A DNA stretch of 13,878 nucleotides from an uncultured Caulobacterales bacterium (GTDB taxonomy: Bacteria > Pseudomonadota > Alphaproteobacteria > Caulobacterales > Caulobacteraceae), in contig CAISYT010000053.1 of NCBI GenBank assembly GCA_903889785.1, forward strand, positions 1 through 13,878, in the 5' to 3' direction. The stretch's first letter is position 1. Every line of letters starts with the position of its first letter. Below the pieces are notes generated by a model. That model searched no databases. It saw only the letters and a list, made by a program, of their open reading frames with translations, and was not told where the DNA came from. The position numbers and the translations under genes were made by a program. Below, in pieces: positions 1 through 6,358 of the stretch.

Positions 1-262
1 CGTAATAGTAGGAGTCCTGATAGTCGATGGGCGGGAATTGGACCTCGGCCCAGTGCGGCTCATCCAGGCTCAGCCAGCGCTCGTAGGCCTCTAGCCGCCA
101 GTCCAGCATCCACTGGGGCTCGTCTTTCTTGGCGCTGATAAAGCGCACGATATCGGCCGACAGGCCCTTCGGGGCGAACTCGCTCTCGATGTCGCTGATA
201 AAGCCGTGCTCGTACGACTCCAGCGCCTTTACCTGCTCAACGGTCTGTTTGATGGCGGCCAT
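1..262 (-). CDS. sufB: Fe-S cluster assembly protein SufB (N-terminal part, runs off the left edge)
   Basis: Only the first 87 codons are in the window. The protein begins MAAIKQTVEQV and continues with SufB-like stretches such as KGLSADIVRFISAKKDEP and PQWMLDWRLEAYERW, followed by FPPIDYQDSYYY, all typical of the SufB N-terminus. SufB is the scaffold of the cytoplasmic SufBCD complex, on which Fe-S clusters are assembled from sulfur supplied by a cysteine desulfurase. The ATG lies one base after the TAA of the upstream desulfurase gene. A GGAGAG ribosome binding site sits inside that gene's last codons, nine bases before the ATG, so the two are almost certainly co-transcribed and probably translationally coupled. 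The catalytic core and C-terminus lie outside the window and cannot be checked. The identification rests on recognised N-terminal sequence plus operon context. Confidence 0.92.
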   Translation of the reverse strand, partial: MAAIKQTVEQVKALESYEHGFISDIESEFAPKGLSADIVRFISAKKDEPQWMLDWRLEAYERWLSLDEPHWAEVQFPPIDYQDSYYY

Positions 263-263
263 G

Positions 264-1373
264 TTACGCAACTCTCCGAGCGACGCGGGCATAGGCTTGC
301 ACCCACACCTCCGCAAAGCCCTGCCAATCAGCTTCTGTCGTATCCCACCCGCCGCTGATGCGTAGGGTAAAGTTGGCCAGGTCCTCGCGACCCATGGCCT
401 TGATCACAGCGCTACCCGTGACCTTGCCTGCAGAACAGGCCGCACCGGCACTGACCGCATAGCCCGCCAGATCGAGCGACATGACCTGCAGTTCAGAGCC
501 GAAGCCGGGCATGGCGATGAACAGAGTTTGCGGGAGGCGTGGTGCGCCCTCACCCATCACCACCGCGCCGGCAGCCTTGAGCCGCTCTGCCGCCGCGTCG
601 CGCCAAAGGGCCTGGTGCGCCAGAACGTTCGGCTGGCTGGCCCGGGCCGCAGCGGCAAAGCCGACGATGCCAGACAGATTCTCGGTGCCCGCCCTGCGGC
701 CACGCTCGTGCCCGCCGCCGTGCTGGATGCGCACCAAATTGATCCGCCCTGAAGCGACCAGGGCACCCGATCCCTGCGGGCCGCCAACCTTGTGCCCCGA
801 CAGGGCCAGGGTGTCGGCACCCATGGACTGGAAATCGATGGCCAGCTTTCCCACGGTCTGCACCGCATCCACGTGGAGCCAGGCCCCCGCTGGTCCGGTC
901 AGTGCAGTGACAGCCCCAATCGGCTGGATGACGCCGGTCTCACTATTGGCCATGGCCAAGCAGGCCATAGACGGCGTGCCGTCCGCCAGTATCGCTTGCA
1001 GCCAATCCAGGTCGGCAAGGCCCAGACCGTCAACCGGCCAGCTTAGAACCTGAAGGCCCGAAGCCTGGGCCGTGGCGATAATGCTCTCATGCTCGGTCGA
1101 CAGCACAATCAAGCGCTCAATGCCCGACGCCTTGGCACTCATGATGGCCAGGTTATTGGCCTCGGTGCCGCCGCTGGTGAAGGTGACTTGCCCTGGAATT
1201 GCACCCACCAGATCGGCCACGGCGCCTCTGGCGTCCTCGATCATGGCGCGCGCGGCGCGGCCCGGACCGTGGATCGAAGAGGCGTTGCCACCCATCTTTA
1301 AGGCCTTAAGCGCGGCCTCGATGGCCTGAGGCCGAACCTTTGAGCTAGCGTTGTAGTCCAGATAGACGCTCAT
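264..1373 (-). CDS. Cysteine desulfurase, NifS/IscS-type (class V aminotransferase), in the suf operon
   Basis: This is a 369-residue PLP enzyme that takes sulfur from L-cysteine as a persulfide, releasing alanine, and feeds Fe-S assembly. Visible hallmarks are the N-terminal LDYNAS, the TSGGTEANN cofactor-binding loop near residue 67, His95 in STEHES, HVDAVQ near 168, the PLP-binding lysine in LSGHK (Lys195), RRAGTEN (227-232) and the active-site cysteine in SAGAACSAGK (Cys313). RRAGTEN and the overall layout place it with the group I NifS/IscS enzymes rather than with SufS/CsdA. The family normally starts a few residues before LDYN. I therefore use the ATG at 1373, which overlaps the iscR stop in an ATGA arrangement; an extension back to 1481 would add 36 residues that overlap iscR and resemble nothing. 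Many alphaproteobacterial suf operons carry such an enzyme before sufB and a separate sufS downstream, so I give no symbol. Confidence 0.93.
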   Translation of the reverse strand: MSVYLDYNASSKVRPQAIEAALKALKMGGNASSIHGPGRAARAMIEDARGAVADLVGAIPGQVTFTSGGTEANNLAIMSAKASGIERLIVLSTEHESIIATAQASGLQVLSWPVDGLGLADLDWLQAILADGTPSMACLAMANSETGVIQPIGAVTALTGPAGAWLHVDAVQTVGKLAIDFQSMGADTLALSGHKVGGPQGSGALVASGRINLVRIQHGGGHERGRRAGTENLSGIVGFAAAARASQPNVLAHQALWRDAAAERLKAAGAVVMGEGAPRLPQTLFIAMPGFGSELQVMSLDLAGYAVSAGAACSAGKVTGSAVIKAMGREDLANFTLRISGGWDTTEADWQGFAEVWVQAYARVARRVA

Positions 1374-1825
1374 TCTGCCGAAAGCCCCTGGGCGGGGCGC
1401 TCGCGCAACTTGCCCTCTAACACGTCCGCCAGCGACACCGATTCGAGGTAGCCATGGATTCGGTGGCCCATCTCGTCCCACAGATCGTGGGTCAGGCAGC
1501 GCTCGCCGCGCGCCATACAGCCCTTAGAACCGGTGACTTTGCAGCGTGTGGCCCGCAACGGCTCATCGACCGCAAAAATAATGTCGGAGATCAGGGTCTC
1601 GTCGGCGGCCTTGGCCAGGCGATAGCCACCGCCTGGACCGCGGGCGCTAATAACCAGCCCACGCCGGCGCAAACGCGCGAAAAGCTGCTCTAGATAAGAC
1701 AGCGAGATTTCCTGACGGGCGGCGATGTCGGCCAGGGCGACGGCACGGCCTCCAGCGTCGCCCTGACGCCCAGCCAAGTCGGTCATCGCCATTACAGCGT
1801 AACGTCCCTTAGTGCCCAGCCGCAT
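1370..1825 (-). CDS. iscR: Rrf2-family Fe-S regulator, IscR-like
   Basis: This 151-residue transcription factor has an N-terminal winged helix of the Rrf2 family (MRLGTKGRYAV, then SLSYLEQLFARLRRRGLV and the wing GPGGGYRL, residues 1-70). The cluster-binding region contains Cys95, Cys103 and Cys110 followed by LTHDLWDEM with His113. The Cys3/His set, with the histidine three residues after the last cysteine, is the [2Fe-2S] ligand pattern of IscR. In E. coli IscR the cysteines lie six and six apart; here they are eight and seven apart. IscR with its cluster represses its own operon, and the apo form can activate suf genes. The gene is first in the operon, overlaps the desulfurase by four bases, and has a strong upstream promoter carrying a palindrome. 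No close Shine-Dalgarno sequence is obvious. RirA or another Rrf2 protein is the alternative, but the C-terminus (RCLTHDLW, then LADVLEGKL) favours IscR. Confidence 0.9.
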   Translation of the reverse strand: MRLGTKGRYAVMAMTDLAGRQGDAGGRAVALADIAARQEISLSYLEQLFARLRRRGLVISARGPGGGYRLAKAADETLISDIIFAVDEPLRATRCKVTGSKGCMARGERCLTHDLWDEMGHRIHGYLESVSLADVLEGKLRERPAQGLSAE

Positions 1826-1905
1826 GAATCCGTGTACCCTCTATGCGATTTTACTAGGCGTCGGAGGGGGCGGCTATGTTAAAAGCCGGGGCTTCGCGCA
1901 GGATG

Positions 1906-1934
1906 GATGTAGGAATTCCTACTGCAGCAGTCAA
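1906..1934 (-). promoter_or_regulatory. Promoter of the iscR-suf operon
   Basis: On the minus strand the sequence reads TTGACTG, 14 bases, CCTACATC. The known Caulobacter housekeeping consensus is TTGACGS-N10-14-GCTANAWC, so the -35 matches 6 of 7 positions and the -10 matches 7 of 8, with spacing in range. Transcription would start near 1898-1900, giving a leader of about 75 bases before the iscR ATG. No experimental start site is available to me. Confidence 0.72.
1909..1922. promoter_or_regulatory. Perfect 14-bp palindrome overlapping the iscR -10 region (candidate IscR operator)
   Basis: GTAGGAATTCCTAC is a perfect inverted repeat. It covers the -10 side of the spacer and the first bases of the -10 element of the iscR promoter, where a bound repressor would block RNA polymerase. 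Autorepression is the rule for IscR, so this is the obvious operator candidate, but the match to any defined IscR motif is not shown here. Confidence 0.6.
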
Positions 1935-1943
1935 GTATTTGAC
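1930..1943. promoter_or_regulatory. Back-to-back TTGAC elements in the divergent control region
   Basis: GTCAA-GTAT-TTGAC is an inverted repeat that gives a TTGAC on each strand. The minus copy is the -35 of the iscR promoter. The plus copy continues as TTGACGG, a full match to the Caulobacter -35 consensus, pointing to the hydrolase gene at 1976. I cannot find a correctly spaced -10 for the plus copy: the best candidate, CCAATATC at 1954, is only eight bases away. The plus promoter is therefore tentative. Confidence 0.35.
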
Positions 1944-1975
1944 GGCCGCAAGGCCAATATCAGTAAGGGTACGCC

Positions 1976-2626
1976 ATGCCTGAGGTCGTTCTGACCGGCG
2001 CCGCCGGACGTATCGAAGGACGCTATTCGCCCGGCAAACGGGAAACCGCGCCGATCGCCTTGATCCTGCACCCGCACCCGCGGGCCGGCGGCTCGATGAA
2101 CCACCCGGTGGCGGTACAACTCTATCACCTCTTCATGAAGCGTGGTTTCGCGACCCTGCGCTTCAATTTCCGCGGCGTGGGCCGCAGCCAGGGCGAATTT
2201 GATAGCGGCGTTGGCGAACTGGCCGACGCGGCCACCGCGCTGGACTGGCTTCAGACATCCAACCCCGCCGCCTCGCAGTGCTGGGTTGCAGGATTCAACT
2301 TCGGCGCCTGGGTCGGAATGCAGCTTTTGATGCGTCGCCCCGAAACCGACGGCTTCATCTCTGTCTCGCCACCGACGAACATGTACGACTTCAGCTTCCT
2401 GGCCCCCTGCCCGGCCTCGGGCCTGTTCTTGCATGGGGCCGACGACATGGTGACACCGCCGGCCGAGGTGGAGCGCGTTGTGGCCAAGCTACGCACCCAA
2501 AAGGGTATTGTGATCGATTACGACCTGATCAAGGGCTCGAACCATAGCTGGCAGGATCACCTGCATGATGTGGAAAGCCACGTCGCCAACTATTTGGACA
2601 AGCGCCTGGCTGCCAACCCGGCCTGA
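1976..2626 (+). CDS. Alpha/beta hydrolase of the COG2945 type, with Asn at the nucleophile position
   Basis: This 216-residue protein has the start MPEVVLTGAAGRIEGRY, the HPHPRAGGSMN signature (residues 32-42), LRFNFRGVGRSQGEF (61-75) and the C-terminal DYDLIKGSNHSW. Together these match a family of small cytoplasmic alpha/beta hydrolases common in alphaproteobacteria, whose substrates are mostly unknown. The fold normally has a GxSxG nucleophile elbow; here it reads GFNFGAW, with Asn108 (codon AAC at 2297-2299) where serine is expected. The acidic residue (HGADD, Asp156 or 157) and the histidine (His190) remain. If the base is correct, hydrolysis by the usual serine mechanism is unlikely. 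An AAGGG ribosome binding site six bases before the ATG supports the start. The gene is divergent from iscR and leads directly into ppa with a five-base gap. Confidence 0.88.
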   Translation: MPEVVLTGAAGRIEGRYSPGKRETAPIALILHPHPRAGGSMNHPVAVQLYHLFMKRGFATLRFNFRGVGRSQGEFDSGVGELADAATALDWLQTSNPAASQCWVAGFNFGAWVGMQLLMRRPETDGFISVSPPTNMYDFSFLAPCPASGLFLHGADDMVTPPAEVERVVAKLRTQKGIVIDYDLIKGSNHSWQDHLHDVESHVANYLDKRLAANPA

Positions 2627-2631
2627 TCGAC

Positions 2632-3165
2632 ATGAACGTCGACAAGCTTTCCATCGGCACCGACCCGCCGAATGACGTGAATGTGGTGATCGAGGTGCCG
2701 ATCGGCGGCGATCCGATCAAGTACGAGATGGACAAGGCCTCCGGCGCTTTAGTCGTTGACCGCTTTCTCTATACGGCCATGCGCTATCCCGGGAACTACG
2801 GCTTCATTCCGCACACCCTGTCGGGCGACGGCGACCCATGCGACGTCATCGTGGCCAACACCCGCGCCATCGTGCCCGGCGCGGTGATGAGTTGCCGCAT
2901 CGTCGGCGTGTTGCTGATGACCGATGAGGCGGGGTCGGATGAAAAGCTGCTGGCCGTTCCCTCCTCCCACCTGACAGCTCGCTACGAAAGCGTCACCAAT
3001 TACACCGACCTGCCGGAGATCACCCTCAAGCAGATCGAGCACTTCTTCGCCCATTATAAGGATCTGGAACCCGGTAAGTGGGTGAAGATTAACGGCTGGG
3101 GTGATGCAGCGGCAGCGCGGATGCTGGTCGCCGAGGGTATCGCGCGGGCCAAGGCTGCGTTTTAG
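2632..3165 (+). CDS. ppa: Inorganic pyrophosphatase, family I (soluble)
   Basis: This 177-residue enzyme hydrolyses pyrophosphate to phosphate in the cytoplasm and pulls biosynthetic reactions such as tRNA charging and nucleic acid synthesis forward. All catalytic residues known from the E. coli enzyme are present, shifted by one: Glu21, Lys30, Glu32, Arg44, Tyr52, Tyr56, the metal-binding signature DGDPCD with Asp66, Asp68 and Asp71, then Asp98, Asp103, Lys105, and Tyr142-Lys143. The length is normal for bacterial family I. The ATG comes five bases after the hydrolase stop, without a clear ribosome binding site, which suggests translational coupling. The TAG stop directly abuts the stop of the convergent NamZ-like gene, with no base between them. 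Confidence 0.97.
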   Translation: MNVDKLSIGTDPPNDVNVVIEVPIGGDPIKYEMDKASGALVVDRFLYTAMRYPGNYGFIPHTLSGDGDPCDVIVANTRAIVPGAVMSCRIVGVLLMTDEAGSDEKLLAVPSSHLTARYESVTNYTDLPEITLKQIEHFFAHYKDLEPGKWVKINGWGDAAAARMLVAEGIARAKAAF

Positions 3166-4371
3166 TCACCGATAGAGCAGGAAGGGTGCCCGCGCCGTCT
3201 CCCACGCCGCTTCATCGGGCCTCGCCAAAGCGTCAAGATCATCTGGAGTCGCCGCAGGATCGTCGACCCATTGCCTGAGGCCAGGCCCGCCGTTGATGAC
3301 GTCGATCGCGAGCCTGTCGAGCACATATTCGTAGGGAAAGTCCCTCCAAAGATCGTAATCTGGGTAGAGCCGACGGATGGCCTTGAAGGCCAGCGCCTGC
3401 AACCGCCACGGCTTAAAGGCGGCGTGATCGTAGGCCGGCCCCTCAGTATGGATCTGCACGCCGCTGCACATGATTTTGGCGTGCTTGTGGAACGTCGGTT
3501 CGAAGCAGACGTCGCGCAGCGTGCAGCCCAACAGCCATTCCGGCACAAGGTTCCGCATTTCGCTGACGATCCTGCGCCCGTCGATGTCTGGAGCGCCAAA
3601 TAGCTCTAGCGGGCGAGTAGTGCCGCGCCCTTCCGACAGGGTCGTACCCTCCAGCATTACCGTGCCGGCATAGGCGCGCGCCATCCAGAGGTTCGGCGCG
3701 TTTGGACTAGGATTGATCCAGTTACGCTGACCCAGTGGCCAGCCGTGGCCAGGGCCGACGCTCGGCGCGTATCCATCCATCGAAATCACGCGATATTCCG
3801 CGTCGAGATTATAGTGATCTATGAACCAGGCTCCGAGTTCACCCAGAGTCATGCCGTGGCGCATCGGCATGGGACCCGCGCCGACGAAGCTCTCCCAGCC
3901 GCTCAACAACGTCAGGCCTTCAACAGGCCGCCCAGCCGGGTTGGGGCGATCCAGCACCCACACCGCCTTGCCATGCTCCGCGGCGGCCTCCAGAATATAG
4001 AGCAGCGTGGTGATGAAGGTATAGATACGACAACCCAGGTCTTGCAGGTCAACCAGCATGACATCGAACGTATCCATCCACTCGGCCTTGGGCCGACGGA
4101 CCTCGCCGTAAAGGCTGAATACCGGGACGCCGTGGATCGGATCATTGAAGTCCGGCGACTCCATCATGTTGTCCTGTTTATCGCCACGCATCCCATGCTG
4201 GGGCCCAAAGGCCGCCGTGAGATGGAGGTCGGCGCAGGCCGCCAGGGCGTCGAGACTGTGCGTCAGGTCCGACGTAACCGAGGCAGGATGAGCAAGCAGC
4301 GCTAAACGGCGGCCGGCCAGCGGCGCGCGTAAGGCCGGATCGGCAAGCAGTCTATCAATGCCGAACATCAT
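3166..4371 (-). CDS. DUF1343 protein, NamZ-like exo-beta-N-acetylmuramidase family (GH171)
   Basis: This 401-residue protein belongs to the DUF1343 family. The Bacillus subtilis member, NamZ, removes terminal N-acetylmuramic acid from peptidoglycan fragments. The N-terminal Rossmann-like domain is seen in GIDRLLAD, LALLAHPASVT, FGPQHGMRGDKQDN (55-68), VFSLYGEVRRP and FDVMLVDLQDLGCRIYT. The C-terminal domain contains EGTTLSEGRGTTRPLELFGAP and the FHKHA region. The loop written PEHG in many members reads PQHG here (Gln58). There is no signal peptide: the family sequence GIDRLL begins at residue 4, so the protein is probably cytoplasmic and may act in wall recycling. The start is ATGATG at 4371; the first ATG overlaps the TGA of the upstream DOMON-like gene and has GGAGAG five bases before it. 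The exact activity is inferred from the family only. Confidence 0.88.
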   Translation of the reverse strand: MMFGIDRLLADPALRAPLAGRRLALLAHPASVTSDLTHSLDALAACADLHLTAAFGPQHGMRGDKQDNMMESPDFNDPIHGVPVFSLYGEVRRPKAEWMDTFDVMLVDLQDLGCRIYTFITTLLYILEAAAEHGKAVWVLDRPNPAGRPVEGLTLLSGWESFVGAGPMPMRHGMTLGELGAWFIDHYNLDAEYRVISMDGYAPSVGPGHGWPLGQRNWINPSPNAPNLWMARAYAGTVMLEGTTLSEGRGTTRPLELFGAPDIDGRRIVSEMRNLVPEWLLGCTLRDVCFEPTFHKHAKIMCSGVQIHTEGPAYDHAAFKPWRLQALAFKAIRRLYPDYDLWRDFPYEYVLDRLAIDVINGGPGLRQWVDDPAATPDDLDALARPDEAAWETARAPFLLYR

Positions 4372-4904
4372 GAAATCTCTCCGGGCGGCAGGCTAAGGAG
4401 GAAGGAGTCCGGATGGTGGAAATCTGGCCTGCCTGGCGCGTGGCGTAACGCCCAGTAGCAGCGGCGGCCATCACGCAGCTCTATCACCGCCGCCAGGCCT
4501 AGCTGCCAGTCGCTATCCGACGGCAGGGCCGTCAGGACGAGTTTGGCGGTCAGTTCATAGCGATTAGCGGCGCGGCGGTCTTCGAGATTCAGCAGGTCGC
4601 AACCCCTCGCCTGGGTCATCCCGCTGCGATAGCCGTCAAAGTCATAGCTAGCCCAGCGATTGGAGGGCGACAGGTTGATCTCGCCATACCCCTTACCAGC
4701 GCTCACAAAAGCTTCTAAACAGCTGTGTTTCCAGAGCGCGTCAGCCCGAGCACGGATTCCCCGTTCGGCGAGCACGATCTGCGTCAGGTCGCCTTCGATA
4801 CGATAGCGCAAGCTCAGTCGCGCGCCCGCACGCGCCGCTTCGACCGCGATTTCGCGGATCGGCGCGCATGGCGTATCGGGATGGGGAACCAGGGTCAGTA
4901 GCAT
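4368..4904 (-). CDS. DOMON-like domain protein of unknown function
   Basis: This 178-residue protein resembles small bacterial proteins annotated as DOMON-like. It shows LWKHSCLEAF (57-66), YGEINLSPSNRWASYDFDGY (73-92) and a C-terminal YWALRHAPGRPDFHHPDSF, the conserved blocks of that group. DOMON folds are beta sandwiches that bind haem or sugars in other proteins, but no ligand is established for this branch. No signal peptide or membrane segment is visible. I start at the ATG at 4904, before LLTLVPHPD, where family similarity begins; the frame stays open back to 5030, but those 42 residues are low in similarity and cover the divergent promoter region. No strong ribosome binding site is seen. 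The gene overlaps the NamZ-like gene by four bases, so the two are probably translated together. Confidence 0.75.
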   Translation of the reverse strand: MLLTLVPHPDTPCAPIREIAVEAARAGARLSLRYRIEGDLTQIVLAERGIRARADALWKHSCLEAFVSAGKGYGEINLSPSNRWASYDFDGYRSGMTQARGCDLLNLEDRRAANRYELTAKLVLTALPSDSDWQLGLAAVIELRDGRRCYWALRHAPGRPDFHHPDSFLLSLPPGEIS

Positions 4905-4912
4905 GCCGAATC

Positions 4913-4942
4913 TTGACTGCCATGATGCGGCGCAGCTATCCA
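4913..4942 (+). promoter_or_regulatory. Possible tyrS promoter
   Basis: TTGACTG at 4913-4919 matches 6 of 7 positions of the Caulobacter -35. Fifteen bases later, GCTATCCA keeps only the GCTA part of the -10 consensus, and the spacing is one base too long. This is the best candidate I see in the 181-base divergent gap before tyrS, but it is weak. Confidence 0.28.
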
Positions 4943-5019
4943 CCCCGCCATTACGACTGCCAACGCTCACGCCTCCTATTCTTACCGCCCGCAAGTCTAG
5001 CGCGCGGCCGCAATCCAGT

Positions 5020-5037
5020 GCCGCCGACACCGGCGGC
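5020..5037. repeat. GC-rich hairpin in the tyrS leader
   Basis: GCCGCCG-ACAC-CGGCGGC forms a perfect seven-base-pair GC stem with a four-base loop, about 48 bases before the tyrS ATG. No T-run follows on either strand, so it is not a classic terminator. It could affect leader structure or translation, or be a chance product of GC-rich sequence. Confidence 0.4.
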
Positions 5038-5085
5038 TTCGAATGTGATGGCTTCCGGCGACCAGCCCTTTAGAAGAAGCTTTTG

Positions 5086-6345
5086 ATGACCCAGCCAACC
5101 TTCAAATCCAGCTTCCTGCAGACCCTGCAGGCGCGCGACTATATCCACCAGATCACGCATCCGAGCGAGCTCGACGAGGCTGCTAATACCGGTGTGGTTA
5201 CAGCCTATGTTGGCTATGATGCCACAGCGCCCAGCCTACATGTGGGCAACCTGATCTCGATCATGATGTTGCGCCGGCTGCAGCAGGCCGGACACAAGCC
5301 GATTGTCCTCGTTGGCGGCGGCACCACCAAGGTGGGCGATCCGTCGGGCAAGGACGAGACGCGCAAACTGCTCGCACAGCACGACATTCAGGCCAATATC
5401 GCCAGCCAGAAACAGGCGTTTGGAAAATTCCTGAAATTCGGTGACGGCCCCACTGACGCCATCCTGGTCGATAACGATGAGTGGCTCAGCAAGCTGGGCT
5501 ATATCGATTTCCTGCGCGATTACGGGGTGCATTTTACCATCAACCGCATGTTGGCGTTCGACAGTGTGAAGCTGCGGCTCGACCGCGAGCAGCCGCTAAC
5601 CTTTATCGAATTCAATTACATGCTGATGCAGGCCACCGATTTCCTGGAACTGAACCGGCGCTATGGCTGCACCCTACAGATGGGCGGGTCAGACCAGTGG
5701 GGCAATATTCTAAACGGAGTCGAACTCATCCGGCGGGTGGATCAAAAGCCCACGTTCGGTCTGACCACGCCGCTTTTGGCCACAGCCTCAGGGGCCAAGA
5801 TGGGCAAGACCGCAGCGGGTGCCGTGTGGCTAAACGCCGACCTGCGCAGCCCCTATGACTACTGGCAGTTCTGGCGCAACACCGAGGATACCGATGTCGG
5901 CCGGTTCCTCAAACTCTATACCGATCTGCCACTCGAAGAGATCGCGCGACTAGAGGCCCTGCCCGGCTCGCAGATCAATGACGCCAAGAAGGTGCTGGCC
6001 GATGAGGCCACCGGCCTGCTGCACGGCACAGAGGCTGCACGCATCGCCCGTGCTGCCGCTGAAAAGGCATTCGAGCAAGGCTCGCTGTCGGCTGACCTAC
6101 CGTCGGTAGAAATACCTCGCCCTGACTTGGAAGCCGGCATTCCGATCGCCAACCTGACCACCAGGGCCGGTCTGGCCAGTTCGAACGGCGAGGCGCGACG
6201 CCTGGCTCAAGGTGGCGGCCTGCGTCTGAATGATCTGGCGATTTCTGACGGCGGTTACTTGGTCACTGTCGCAGACCTCAATGCCGATGGTTTGTTGAAG
6301 CTGGCGGCAGGCAAAAAGAAGATCGTTCTGATCAAACCCGTTTAG
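5086..6345 (+). CDS. tyrS: Tyrosyl-tRNA synthetase
   Basis: This 419-residue class I aminoacyl-tRNA synthetase activates tyrosine with ATP and charges tRNA-Tyr. Visible motifs are YVGYDATAPSLHVGN, with the HIGH-equivalent HVGN at 52-55; GGGTTKVGDPSGK; the tyrosine-binding FNYMLMQATDF; QMGGSDQWGNI (198-208); and the KMSKS-equivalent KMGKT (238-242). The last 70 or so residues form an S4 RNA-binding domain. The HVGN and KMGKT forms are usual for the bacterial TyrRS type. I choose the ATG at 5086; a TTG sits directly before it at 5083 and would add one residue. A purine-rich AGAAGAAG lies about ten bases upstream. The peroxiredoxin gene follows after 13 bases, so the two probably form an operon. 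Confidence 0.97.
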   Translation: MTQPTFKSSFLQTLQARDYIHQITHPSELDEAANTGVVTAYVGYDATAPSLHVGNLISIMMLRRLQQAGHKPIVLVGGGTTKVGDPSGKDETRKLLAQHDIQANIASQKQAFGKFLKFGDGPTDAILVDNDEWLSKLGYIDFLRDYGVHFTINRMLAFDSVKLRLDREQPLTFIEFNYMLMQATDFLELNRRYGCTLQMGGSDQWGNILNGVELIRRVDQKPTFGLTTPLLATASGAKMGKTAAGAVWLNADLRSPYDYWQFWRNTEDTDVGRFLKLYTDLPLEEIARLEALPGSQINDAKKVLADEATGLLHGTEAARIARAAAEKAFEQGSLSADLPSVEIPRPDLEAGIPIANLTTRAGLASSNGEARRLAQGGGLRLNDLAISDGGYLVTVADLNADGLLKLAAGKKKIVLIKPV

Positions 6346-6358
6346 CGGAGATAGCAAC

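Noticed and set aside
481..1053. 190-codon open frame on the plus strand opposite the desulfurase gene
   Set aside because: It is antisense to a well-supported enzyme and has no recognisable domain or ribosome binding site.
1374..1481. 36-residue N-terminal extension of the cysteine desulfurase
   Set aside because: It overlaps iscR, has no family similarity, and the ATG at 1373 gives the normal NifS start and an ATGA junction.
4905..5030. 42-residue N-terminal extension of the DOMON-like protein
   Set aside because: Family similarity begins at MLLTLVPHPD; the extension covers the divergent control region and has a shadow-like composition.
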